Shown: positions 1-5,950, counted from the stretch's first letter. The stretch: DNA of 7,307 nt from Candidatus Bathyarchaeota archaeon (GCA_014729935.1 WJJB01000440.1:1-7307), one strand, 5' to 3'. The notes: generated by a model not told the origin, from the letters alone. Numbers and translations are program-made.

Positions 1-466
1 GAGATGTATCATCCTCGTAAATCTCGTGATCGATGTAAAAATATTGGCGATGGATCTCGTCACTCTCGTTGATCAATTCGACCAGCGCCCGCTTCTTGAA
101 TGGCATGTAGCAATAGCAATTCAGGGCGCACCCCTGGTTGAATGAGTTATTCAACCGCGTTGAACTTGTAAAAAGCTGGGATTGGAACGAATTCACGATT
201 TCGTGGCCCAAGCAGAAGAAATCACCCAACGGGCAAAGGACGCTGGGATGATCCATGTCATCCCAGGTAATCTTGAGCAACACGCTCCTATAATGATTGC
301 GTTGGGTCATCCAGATATGTGTGATGGCACCCGGTCCCTTGATATCCGCTAGAACCCGTGTCTCGCCTGGATTGATGTTCCAAGCGTCATCATTCCTTCC
401 AGTTGTATCCCACGAGGAAAACCGACCCGTTCGACCTGATGTAATGCGAGCATATTCTCTTGTCAT
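1..466 (-). CDS. DUF2961 / GH172-type glycoside hydrolase, N-terminal part (runs off left edge)
   Basis: This reverse-strand frame stays open from the ATG at 466 to the window edge (155 codons), so the gene continues outside. The translation shows the family's N-terminal signatures in order: FSSWDTTGRNDDAW (residues 16-29), INPGETRVLADIKGPGAITH (31-50) followed by IWMT, a TWDD strand (68-71), PLGDFFCLGH (79-88), and LNCYCYMPFKKRALVELINE (115-134) followed by QYFYIDHEIY. Full-length DUF2961 proteins are usually about 350 residues or more, so over half is missing. Some members of the family are now classed as GH172, which act on fructofuranose or arabinofuranose linkages; their catalytic glutamates lie downstream of this fragment, so activity cannot be judged. 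No signal peptide is visible. The start is supported by the conserved N-terminus and an AT-rich TATA-like stretch at 491-500. The gene is divergent from the winged-helix gene at 556. Family assignment is strong; substrate is unknown. Confidence 0.88.
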   Translation of the reverse strand, partial: MTREYARITSGRTGRFSSWDTTGRNDDAWNINPGETRVLADIKGPGAITHIWMTQRNHYRSVLLKITWDDMDHPSVLCPLGDFFCLGHEIVNSFQSQLFTSSTRLNNSFNQGCALNCYCYMPFKKRALVELINESDEIHRQYFYIDHEIYEDDTS

Positions 467-489
467 GATGCTAGTGTATTTGCATTACT

Positions 490-501
490 ACAAAATAATA
501 C
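490..501 (-). promoter_or_regulatory. TATA-like promoter element for the DUF2961 gene
   Basis: Read on the minus strand, this stretch gives TATTATTTTG. It is centred about 29 nt upstream of the ATG at 466, as expected for an archaeal TATA box with a very short or absent leader. Inferred from spacing and composition only. Confidence 0.35.
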
Positions 502-524
502 CTTGCCACGGGATTGTTACTTGC

Positions 525-532
525 TTTATTAC
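525..532 (+). promoter_or_regulatory. TATA-like element (TTTATTAC) for the winged-helix gene
   Basis: TTTATTAC is centred about 27 nt upstream of the ATG at 556. That spacing fits a leaderless archaeal transcript and argues for 556 over the upstream in-frame ATG at 514, which would place the box inside the coding region. Confidence 0.45.
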
Positions 533-555
533 TGGTGGGTGTATGGTACGATATC

Positions 556-918
556 ATGGCAAGCAATGATCCGGATGAAGATGATTACCTTCCCGAGACT
601 GCAAAGGACGAGCTGAAGAGAGTAAGGAACGCTCATGACGTGTATCTTCGAGCGGTGAATAATCCAGTTCGCAAGAGAGTTCTTGAACTATTATGCAAGG
701 GATGCTTGACCCGGGTGGAATTAATATCGGCTTTAATGGAAGAAAATCTTGTATCGGACGAGGGGGTTCTTTTCTACCACCTCCAGATCTTGGAGAAAGC
801 CAATTGCATCACCAGGATGCCATCACATGCCACGCATCATGAAAGCGAGGGGGAAGATGCAGGAAGCGAGTGCTTCAAATTAACTTTAGAAGGAAAAGTA
901 GTGGAGTACTTGGATTGA
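556..918 (+). CDS. ArsR-like winged-helix transcriptional regulator
   Basis: A 120-residue protein with an acidic N-terminus and a winged helix-turn-helix core. The segment RAVNNPVRKRVLELLCKG (residues 32-49) matches the first helix of ArsR-type domains ('nPvR..IL.lL'). The next helix is around LTRVELISALMEEN (51-64), and the recognition helix is SDEGVLFYHLQILEKANCI (67-85), with the family's typical 'YHL..L' pattern. The wing follows around residues 98-112 (GEDAGSECFKLTLEG), ending near the C-terminus. An HxHH-like cluster at 91-95 is present, but no clear metal-sensor cysteine pair is seen. The ORF can be extended to ATG 514, but that adds a hydrophobic stretch unlike the family and would swallow the TATA-like box, so 556 is preferred. 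The gene is divergent from the DUF2961 gene and could regulate it or itself; this is inferred from position only. Confidence 0.82.
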   Translation: MASNDPDEDDYLPETAKDELKRVRNAHDVYLRAVNNPVRKRVLELLCKGCLTRVELISALMEENLVSDEGVLFYHLQILEKANCITRMPSHATHHESEGEDAGSECFKLTLEGKVVEYLD

Positions 919-1063
919 GAGAGAAGGCATAAAGATTATGTTCGATGCCTTGAGTTCATGGATGTATTGGAGTGGCAGGGAGACTGAATCCTTGGATTCT
1001 ATTTCATCCGTAAACCCCCGAGGAAACCACGTCCTTTAGTTAGTTAGGGCGTGGTAGTTCAAT
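919..1063 (+). other. Non-coding stretch preceding the IS605-like hairpin; possible omega-RNA-like region
   Basis: No credible ORF lies between the winged-helix stop and the aminotransferase stop. The stretch holds a short perfect palindrome, GAATCC-TT-GGATTC (986-999), and ends with the strong hairpin at 1026-1055. The length (about 144 nt up to the TTCAA end) is similar to that of guide-RNA scaffolds from TnpB loci, but no tnpB is present, so this interpretation is tentative. Confidence 0.3.
1019..1062 (+). repeat. Hairpin repeat copy 1, IS200/IS605 right-end-like
   Basis: ACCACGTCCT (1026-1035) pairs with AGGGCGTGGT (1046-1055): a 10-bp stem with one G-T pair around a 10-nt loop (TTAGTTAGTT). 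The motif then continues GTAGTTCAA to 1062. A closely similar sequence lies inverted at 5905-5950. A subterminal hairpin followed by 'GTAGTTCA' is what archaeal IS200/IS605 (tnpB) right ends typically look like. It sits 1 nt beyond the stop codon of the aminotransferase gene. Read in that gene's direction, the hairpin is followed by TTTCCTC, so it could also act as its terminator. No transposase or tnpB gene is nearby, so this would be a solitary end or a non-autonomous element. Confidence 0.65.
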
Positions 1064-2218
1064 CTAGAATCCTTCAATCGATTTCACTAGTGTCTTTGCA
1101 TCCCCTATCGAGTTGTAGAAATGGGTGGATGCCCTGATGTTGCCTCCCCGAACCGAGGTGTAAATGCGCTGCTTGAGAAGTTGCTTGTGCATCGCATCAA
1201 CATCGGGCACGACAATGGACACCACATGGGACCTGCATCTTGGACTCAGATTACCATGGGAAATGCCATTAGCTTCCAATAACTCTCTTATCTCGTTCGC
1301 CACGAGCATTGATGCCCTCTCTCGTGCTTCCCCCGGGATGGATAACAAGCATTTCAGCGATTCTCGCAGTCCTTGGTAGCAAATGATGGGACTGGATCCC
1401 ACTTGGAACATTCGCGCATCCTTGTATGGGATGCGCTCGCCAAACTCGAAATTCTCCATGTCTTGAACCCCCCACCAGCCCATGTACCTCGGTTTCACTC
1501 GATCGAACATTGCATCTCGAACGTAAAGGTACCCCGCCCCGATTGGACCTATAAGATATTTCGTTGCTTGCCCAGCTGCGAAATCCACACCCAGTGCCTC
1601 TAAATCAAAATTAATCACGCCAGCACTCTGGATGATGTCTAACATCACGAATGCATCATGATCATGAGCAAGCTTGGCTAATGCCTTTGCATCTATTTTG
1701 AAACCATTCGAAAATTGCACGTGGCTCACCGACACGACACGTGTATTATTATCAATTGCCTCGTTGAAATCATCCAATGACACCATTCCATCACGGGATT
1801 TTACCACTCGCACATCCACGTCATTGAAGCTTTTCAGGTTGAACCACGGGATGTAGTTCGCCGGGAACTCCAAGTCACAGATCACGACGTTCGAACCCGG
1901 TGGATACGGGATGGAATGTGCCGCGGCATTGATGGCATCGGTCGTGCTTGTCTGCAAGGCATAGTTACTCGGGGTTCCACCCAGCAATTCGGAAAGCAAA
2001 TACCTCACGTCCTCGAACATTTCAACAATTTCATGGAAACTCGTCGTTCCCCATATTCGCCCCTTGAAATACCGCTCCATCGCGTTCATCGCGGACATGG
2101 GCGGTACACCTACCGACGAGTTATCTAGATGCGTGATGCTCCGCAAGCTGGGGAATTCCTCATCTATCCAAGCCAGCGTCTTTTCACCAAGAACGGGATT
2201 GGCGGGATTGGTGCGCAT
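1064..2218 (-). CDS. Class V PLP-dependent aminotransferase-fold enzyme
   Basis: A 384-residue protein of normal length for class V aminotransferases (cysteine desulfurase / isopenicillin-N-epimerase-like / kynureninase-like group). Visible landmarks: N-terminal LDNSSVGVPP (31-40); TSTTDAINAAAHSI (90-103), the phosphate-binding region; SVSHVQFSNGFKID (164-177); VMLDIIQSAG (191-200), with the cofactor-ring aspartate D194 and Q197; GQATKYLIGPIGAGYLYV (216-233), with K220 as the likely Schiff-base lysine; and a C-terminal RASTHFYNS (362-370), with R362 where the substrate-carboxylate arginine usually lies. The catalytic set therefore appears intact. No cysteine-bearing active loop typical of NifS/IscS is evident, so cysteine desulfurase is not the best guess; epimerase, lyase or aminotransferase activity remains open. 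The cytoplasmic enzyme's start is set by the conserved N-terminus and a TATA-like box 25 nt upstream. It is divergent from the phosphoesterase gene across 32 bp. Fold confidence is high; substrate unknown. Confidence 0.9.
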   Translation of the reverse strand: MRTNPANPVLGEKTLAWIDEEFPSLRSITHLDNSSVGVPPMSAMNAMERYFKGRIWGTTSFHEIVEMFEDVRYLLSELLGGTPSNYALQTSTTDAINAAAHSIPYPPGSNVVICDLEFPANYIPWFNLKSFNDVDVRVVKSRDGMVSLDDFNEAIDNNTRVVSVSHVQFSNGFKIDAKALAKLAHDHDAFVMLDIIQSAGVINFDLEALGVDFAAGQATKYLIGPIGAGYLYVRDAMFDRVKPRYMGWWGVQDMENFEFGERIPYKDARMFQVGSSPIICYQGLRESLKCLLSIPGEARERASMLVANEIRELLEANGISHGNLSPRCRSHVVSIVVPDVDAMHKQLLKQRIYTSVRGGNIRASTHFYNSIGDAKTLVKSIEGF

Positions 2219-2250
2219 GTTTTAGAATTATTGCTTATTCTTATTAATCC
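2219..2250. promoter_or_regulatory. 32-bp shared divergent promoter region
   Basis: This very A/T-rich spacer is all that separates two divergent start codons. For the plus-strand gene (ATG 2251), TTTAGAATTA at 2221-2230 is centred about 25 nt upstream. For the minus-strand gene (ATG 2218), the complement reads TTAATAAG around 2240-2247, again about 25 nt upstream. Both boxes must sit almost on top of each other's start codons, implying leaderless mRNAs and possibly mutually exclusive initiation. Confidence 0.55.
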
Positions 2251-3018
2251 ATGCCATTACCATTCAGCCTCCTCTTGTTTAGCGATCTTGCATGCAAGGT
2301 TCCAAGCCTCGCCCCAGGTACCCTTGAAACCATTTCCTGCATCCTGCTCGCGGGGGATATAACCATTGGAGCAAAATCGGAGAATAGCATCAAGCGGTGT
2401 TTCAAGAAAGTGGCGTTACAGCTACCGGAGGATATGCCAGTCTATTTCATCCCTGGCAACCACGACCATCCATACGTGTGCAACCAGCACGAATGGTTAC
2501 CATCCAATTTCACGTTGATGCATGGTAGGTGGGAGGAGATCCAAGTTGGCATATCCAAAGGGAGTGAAAAAAATACGAGAGCACCAGAGGTAATCCTGAT
2601 CGGGTTCGGGGGCGCTTCGATGGGCTTGTATAACAATTTTGCCTTCGAGGAGGAAGAGATTGAATCAAGACTATCGGGTTTGTTCAAGCAGGTCCAAGAA
2701 GCACGGGATGGTTCGGATGGTTTTATAATCCTGCTCGTGCATGATCCTCCACGAAACACCGCACTGGATGTGAATTACCGGGGAGATCACGTTGGTTCAA
2801 TAGCTATCCGGCGGGTCATTGAACGATTTCAACCCGATCTCGCGGTTGCAGGACATATTCATGAGTCTCCTGGCATTGACATCATTGGAAAAACCACATG
2901 CGTTAACGCGGGCGAGGCAAGGTATGGTTTCCATGCACTCTTGCACGTGGATGATACCGGCGGTATCCACGCAGATTTCATGGAGAATAAAAAAGCAGTA
3001 TTAAAAGAAAACAAGTAA
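2251..3018 (+). CDS. Calcineurin-like metallophosphoesterase
   Basis: A 255-residue protein with the ordered motifs of the binuclear-metal phosphoesterase fold: SDL (11-13), AGDIT (34-38), IPGNHDHPY (67-75), LLVHDPP (161-167) and AGHIHESPG (200-208), then NAGEARYG (219-226). The metal ligands expected from GD (D36), GNHD (N70, H71), H164 and GHxH (H202, H204) are present. The first motif is unusual: families normally have D-x-H, but here it is D12-L-A14, so the histidine ligand is missing. Some divergent phosphoesterase subfamilies lack this histidine, so activity is not excluded. The tail is lysine-rich. The start at 2251 fits the hydrophobic first strand (PFSLLLFSDL) and a TATA-like box 25 nt upstream. 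It is convergent with the ThuA-like gene, with only 14 bp between the stops. The substrate (phosphodiester, nucleotide or protein) cannot be predicted. Confidence 0.88.
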   Translation: MPLPFSLLLFSDLACKVPSLAPGTLETISCILLAGDITIGAKSENSIKRCFKKVALQLPEDMPVYFIPGNHDHPYVCNQHEWLPSNFTLMHGRWEEIQVGISKGSEKNTRAPEVILIGFGGASMGLYNNFAFEEEEIESRLSGLFKQVQEARDGSDGFIILLVHDPPRNTALDVNYRGDHVGSIAIRRVIERFQPDLAVAGHIHESPGIDIIGKTTCVNAGEARYGFHALLHVDDTGGIHADFMENKKAVLKENK

Positions 3019-3032
3019 ACCCGTAGGAGATG

Positions 3033-3800
3033 TTACATCCAATCTTCCTCGCGGGTGTTCGGGTTAGATAGCTCATTCAAAGTAAAGCCGCTACTGGGAC
3101 AATTGCCTATTTTCCTGCTCTCACCACCCTTGAATTTTGCCCATCTCACCGCGTTGAGCAAAATACGACATATCTGGGGATTATAATAGATGGGAAATGT
3201 CTCGTGACCCGGCTGGAAATAGAAGATCTTCCCCTTGCCCCGGTGCCAGCAACAGCCACTCCTGAAGACTTCCCCCCCTTCAAACCAGCTGATGAAAACG
3301 AGGGAATCAGGTTCCGGGATATCAAAGAATTCGCCATACATTTCCTCGTGGGGAAGTTCTATCACCTCGTCCACGCCTTGAGCTATCGGATGGTACGGGT
3401 TCACGCACCAAATATGGCTCTTTTCCGCGCGTTCTCGCCAAGTGAGGGAACCAGAGGTGCCCATCATGCGCTTGAAGATCTTGCTGAAATGGCCAGAATG
3501 CAGGACGATGAGTCCCATGCCGTTAAGGATATATTCTTGCACCCTGTCCACGACATGATCTTGCACCGCATCATGCGCGGTATGCCCCCACCATATTAGG
3601 ACATCCGTATCCGCAAGTATATCCGTGGTTAACCCGTGTTCGGGCATGTCCAAGGTGGCTATTTTCACATCGACGTCATCATGCTTCCTCATGTAGCTCG
3701 CTATTGCCTCGTGGATACCATCAGGATAGATCAATTGCACGAGACCTGGCTTCTTCTCGTGAACATACTCGTTCCAAATCGTGAGCTTGATTGCACTCAT
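3033..3800 (-). CDS. ThuA-like (trehalose utilization) family protein
   Basis: A 255-residue protein that matches the ThuA family almost end to end. Segments: TIWNEYVHEKK (7-17), YPDGIHEAIASYM (25-37), DMPEHGLT (51-58), DVLIWWGHTAHD (66-77), GLIVLHSGHFSKIFKRMMGT (96-115), HEEMYGEFFDIPEP (151-164), ISWFEGGEVFRSGC (170-183) and GKIFYFQPGHETFP (190-203). The fold is related to class I glutamine amidotransferases, but no nucleophilic Cys elbow is apparent. ThuA is linked to disaccharide (trehalose, sucrose) catabolism in rhizobia, although its biochemical reaction is not well settled. The last 30 or so residues (from about 224) extend past the usual domain and look unstructured. A TATA-like box lies about 28 nt upstream of the ATG at 3800. 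The gene is divergent from the mutarotase-fold gene, which suggests joint control of sugar processing (inference). Confidence 0.92.
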   Translation of the reverse strand: MSAIKLTIWNEYVHEKKPGLVQLIYPDGIHEAIASYMRKHDDVDVKIATLDMPEHGLTTDILADTDVLIWWGHTAHDAVQDHVVDRVQEYILNGMGLIVLHSGHFSKIFKRMMGTSGSLTWRERAEKSHIWCVNPYHPIAQGVDEVIELPHEEMYGEFFDIPEPDSLVFISWFEGGEVFRSGCCWHRGKGKIFYFQPGHETFPIYYNPQICRILLNAVRWAKFKGGESRKIGNCPSSGFTLNELSNPNTREEDWM

Positions 3801-3823
3801 GGTTCTAGTTTTGTGTTCATTGC

Positions 3824-3840
3824 ATTCAAAGCTTTTTTCC
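3824..3840 (-). promoter_or_regulatory. BRE/TATA-like promoter of the ThuA-like gene
   Basis: On the minus strand the region reads GGAAAAAAGCTTTGAATG, a purine-rich BRE-like stretch followed by an A/T-rich box centred about 28 nt upstream of ATG 3800. Assigned from spacing and composition; weak consensus. Confidence 0.35.
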
Positions 3841-3955
3841 GGCTCCCATTCACGAAGAATGCACGCAATATTCGTGGTTGAAGATTGGGGATGGAGGCAT
3901 GTTTTCTTCCCATTCCATCAAGATTCATAAGGAACAAGATGTATGTGGTATTTGC

Positions 3956-5029
3956 ATGAACTACCTCACGAAGAAGGAACTTCTATCCAACCTCGAGGGC
4001 CTTACCGGTTCTCATGAATTGAAAATCGATGATGGATGTGCCATCATCAGCGAGCACGGGGGCCGTGTCATTGGTCTCTTTCCCACTTCCACCAGCAAGA
4101 ACAGCTTTTGGGTGAATCCACGCGCCAAGGAAATCCTGAAAAGTCGTTCGTGGAATCTCGGCGGCGAGAGATTTTGGATAAGTCCAGAACGAGACTTTTT
4201 CTATAAAAATCCGGAAAAATGGGAAGGGTGGTTCTGTCCAGAAGGAATCGATCCCGCGAATTACAAGATCTACAACCAGGATGCTGGAAGCTGCATGGTC
4301 AAGAGCAATCTCACGTTCTTGAATCAATTCAGCAAGAAGAAATACACCGGTTACATCAATCGGGAGATTCATGCCAGTCCCGATCCAGTCGAAACCTCGC
4401 AGGCACATGCAGGCGTGAGCATCAAGGAGGAATGCGTCATCCACGACTCGGAGTTTGCTGGTAACGGCTGGTCACTTGCACAGGTGATCTCTGGTGGCGT
4501 GAATAATCCTGGAACGGTCATCATCCCCGTGAAAGAGGACGCGGAGCCCCTATCATACTTCAGGAAGATCCCTGAAAATAGGCTACACGTGGCTCCGGAT
4601 CATGTTTCCTTCAAGATCGATGTTCACGAAATCTACAAACTTGCCATCAGGCCGGATGATATTGATTTCTCGGTGAAGACAAAGATCGCCTACATGCTAA
4701 AGATTCCTGGAACTGGAATGCATGTAGGTATCGTGAAGATCTCGGATGACATCCCTCGCACGCAGGCAGATTGCTTGGATGCAGCAAGAGATCACCCAGA
4801 TCTTGACGTCGGGGTCATCCAATCATACAACAGCGAATCACCTGCACTTCCCAATCTCATGTTTGGTGAAATTGAATTGCAGCTACTACCCTTCAGGGAG
4901 CGAGAGGGTCATGCAACTTGCACTTCGGAACACGAACTGCACGTGTACGAGGGTAACAAAAAAGAGATAACCGAGATTATAGGATCCATGTGCAATATCG
5001 ATGGAGAACCGTTCCTTTTTACCCAGTGA
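3956..5029 (+). CDS. Putative sugar-mutarotase-fold protein (DUF6786-like)
   Basis: A 357-residue protein starting MNYLTKKELLSNLEGLTG. It has the hallmarks of the galactose-mutarotase-like beta-sandwich group: CAIISEHGGRVIGLFP (28-43), then SFWVNPRAKEIL (50-61), GGERFWISPERDFFYKNP (69-86) and WEGWFCPEGIDPANYKIYN (89-107). The GGxRFWxSPE segment and the F/W-rich context resemble DUF6786 proteins found in carbohydrate-catabolic clusters; this is recalled by motif, so the family name is tentative. No signal peptide or membrane segment is seen. In-frame starts exist at 3878 (TTG) and 3899 (ATG, preceded at 1 nt by GGAGG, too close to be a normal ribosome site). The extra N-terminal residues look non-conserved, and a weak TATA-like CATAAG about 28 nt upstream favours 3956. 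It may bind or isomerise a sugar, or act as an accessory to the neighbouring glycan enzymes. Confidence 0.75.
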   Translation: MNYLTKKELLSNLEGLTGSHELKIDDGCAIISEHGGRVIGLFPTSTSKNSFWVNPRAKEILKSRSWNLGGERFWISPERDFFYKNPEKWEGWFCPEGIDPANYKIYNQDAGSCMVKSNLTFLNQFSKKKYTGYINREIHASPDPVETSQAHAGVSIKEECVIHDSEFAGNGWSLAQVISGGVNNPGTVIIPVKEDAEPLSYFRKIPENRLHVAPDHVSFKIDVHEIYKLAIRPDDIDFSVKTKIAYMLKIPGTGMHVGIVKISDDIPRTQADCLDAARDHPDLDVGVIQSYNSESPALPNLMFGEIELQLLPFREREGHATCTSEHELHVYEGNKKEITEIIGSMCNIDGEPFLFTQ

Positions 5030-5140
5030 CGTTCTTCCCTTCTTGCGAGAGAAATGCAATCCCTTTTTCAGCGAGATAGTGCAAGGGCGGGTAAAATGCG
5101 TGAAGCATTCAATGAAATTAAAAAACAATAGAATTATCAC

Positions 5141-5159
5141 CCGAAAATTTTTATTTTTT
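5141..5159 (+). promoter_or_regulatory. BRE/TATA-like promoter of vapBC
   Basis: CCGAAAATTTTTATTTTTT combines a purine-rich BRE-like CGAAAA with a T-rich TATA-like core centred near 5153, about 34 nt before ATG 5187, predicting a short leader of about 5-10 nt. Confidence 0.45.
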
Positions 5160-5165
5160 CAGAAC

Positions 5166-5180
5166 ATCTGATTATCTGAT
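5166..5180 (+). repeat. Tandem ATCTGAT repeat, possible antitoxin operator
   Basis: ATCTGAT occurs twice (5166-5172 and 5174-5180) with a 1-bp gap, between the TATA-like box and the antitoxin start. AbrB-type antitoxins usually autorepress by binding repeats at this position. It is short enough to be chance. Confidence 0.3.
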
Positions 5181-5186
5181 GATGCC

Positions 5187-5444
5187 ATGATTGTCGAATC
5201 AAAAGTAGGAAGCAAAGGAGAGTTATTCCTCACAAAAGAAATAAGGGAAAAATTGGGTTTGAAACCCGGGGATAAGATATATTTTGAAGTCAAGAACGAA
5301 AAGCTACAAGTATGGCGTATTCCGGATTTATTAGAAATATTGGAACTTCCTTCCATAGGAAAACCCGAAACACCCGAAGAAATTGAGAAAGATCTTGAGC
5401 AATTCTTCAAAGCACAAGAAATGGAGTCAGTGAAGGAAAAATGA
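5187..5444 (+). CDS. AbrB/SpoVT-like antitoxin (VapB-type)
   Basis: An 85-residue protein. Residues 5-45 form a swapped-hairpin AbrB DNA-binding domain: SKVGSKGELFLTKEIREKLG (5-24), then LKPGDKIYFEVKNEKLQVWR (25-44). The remainder is an acidic, probably helical tail (PETPEEIEKDLEQFFKAQEM, 60-79) of the kind that antitoxins use to block their toxin. The stop overlaps the PIN gene start by 4 nt (ATGA), so the two are translationally coupled, as in vapBC operons. The likely role is to neutralise the PIN RNase and repress the operon. The coding sequence is clearly more A+T-rich than the sugar-related genes upstream, suggesting transfer. Confidence 0.9.
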   Translation: MIVESKVGSKGELFLTKEIREKLGLKPGDKIYFEVKNEKLQVWRIPDLLEILELPSIGKPETPEEIEKDLEQFFKAQEMESVKEK

Positions 5445-5908
5445 GTGAGGGGTTTTTGCTTGATACGACATTTATCATGCCATTCTTTGGAATTGATGTT
5501 GCAATTGAGAATTTCAAGGAAGATCTGATATCTCTTTTATCTTCAAGTCGTGATGATTTATTCATCACGTCTTGCTCATTAATTGAAGGCAAATGGAAAT
5601 GTATTCGCAACTTCACGAAATCCAAGAACGAAGAATACCTGAAGAGAGCAAATAATGCCTTGGAAAGCTTTCAATTGAATAAATATGTAAAAATTCTCGA
5701 TTCTTGGTTTGTTAAGGACGCATCAAAGTGGGCTGATCATCTTCTAGTTAATGGTCATCAAGATTATATGGATTGTTGGATTGCAGGAACGGCTAGAGCG
5801 TTAAATCTTGTATTAGTAACTGAAGATACCCCGTTGGTGGATTTAATTAACGATCTTGACGAATGGAAATTGCAAAAAACAATAGATTGGAAGGTTTTTA
5901 ACCTTTGA
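5441..5908 (+). CDS. PIN-domain toxin-like ribonuclease (VapC-type)
   Basis: A 155-residue PIN-domain protein. Acidic residues sit at the expected places: D8 in FLLDTTFIMPF (5-15), E49 in SCSLIEGKWK (44-53), D111 (with D108) in HQDYMDCWIAGTARA (106-120), and D129 in LVLVTEDTPL (123-132). Together these would bind the Mg2+ or Mn2+ of a VapC-like endoribonuclease; targets in other organisms include tRNA and rRNA. It is slightly longer than a typical VapC (about 130 residues). It overlaps the antitoxin gene by 4 nt. Its stop codon TGA (5906-5908) falls within the first four bases of the hairpin repeat, so the mobile-like element abuts or supplies the gene's end. One line of this gene (5461-5520) has 20 G/C of 60 bases, against 34 of 60 at 4381-4440. 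Confidence 0.88.
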   Translation: MSEGFLLDTTFIMPFFGIDVAIENFKEDLISLLSSSRDDLFITSCSLIEGKWKCIRNFTKSKNEEYLKRANNALESFQLNKYVKILDSWFVKDASKWADHLLVNGHQDYMDCWIAGTARALNLVLVTEDTPLVDLINDLDEWKLQKTIDWKVFNL

Positions 5909-5950
5909 ACTACCACGTCCTAAACTAAACTAAAGGGGCGGGTTTTCTCT
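5905..5950 (-). repeat. Hairpin repeat copy 2 (inverted relative to copy 1), IS200/IS605 right-end-like
   Basis: Read on the plus strand, it begins TTGAACTACCACGTCCTAAA, continues with CTAAA units, then AGGGGCGGG and TTTTCTCTC. The reverse complement of copy 1 begins TTGAACTACCACGCCCTAA, so the outer 19 bases differ at one position; the loop differs by unit length (CTAAA here, CTAA in copy 1). The stem is weaker here (CGTCCT against GGGGCG). It begins at the PIN stop codon, and the following T-rich run could make it a terminator for vapBC. The right side is one arm of the 14-bp inverted repeat (5944-5957). Confidence 0.65.

Larger units (their letters stand above)
5030..5186 (+). other. Intergenic stretch with pyrimidine tracts and one arm of an inverted repeat
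   Basis: No gene is seen here. Pyrimidine tracts at 5031-5044 and CCCTTTTT (5061-5068) could terminate transcription of the gene ending at 5029. TCTTGCGAGAGAAA (5041-5054) is one arm of a 14-bp perfect inverted repeat whose other arm is at 5944-5957. The right part carries the vapBC promoter. Confidence 0.5.

Noticed and set aside
297..569. Plus-strand ORF of 90 codons over the left region
   Set aside because: It is antisense to the well-supported DUF2961 frame and has no family motifs.
2442..2759. Minus-strand ORF of 105 codons
   Set aside because: It lies wholly inside the metallophosphoesterase gene, whose motifs are unambiguous.
3019..3032. Terminator between the convergent phosphoesterase and ThuA-like genes
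   Set aside because: The 14-bp gap has no hairpin or T-run.
3204..3599. Plus-strand ORF of 131 codons
   Set aside because: It is a shadow of the ThuA-like gene on the opposite strand.
3983..4444. Minus-strand ORF of 153 codons
   Set aside because: It is antisense to the mutarotase-fold gene, with no recognisable motifs.
1019..5950. CRISPR array from the repeated hairpins
   Set aside because: There are only two copies, in opposite orientation and nearly 4.9 kb apart, with no regular spacers or cas genes.
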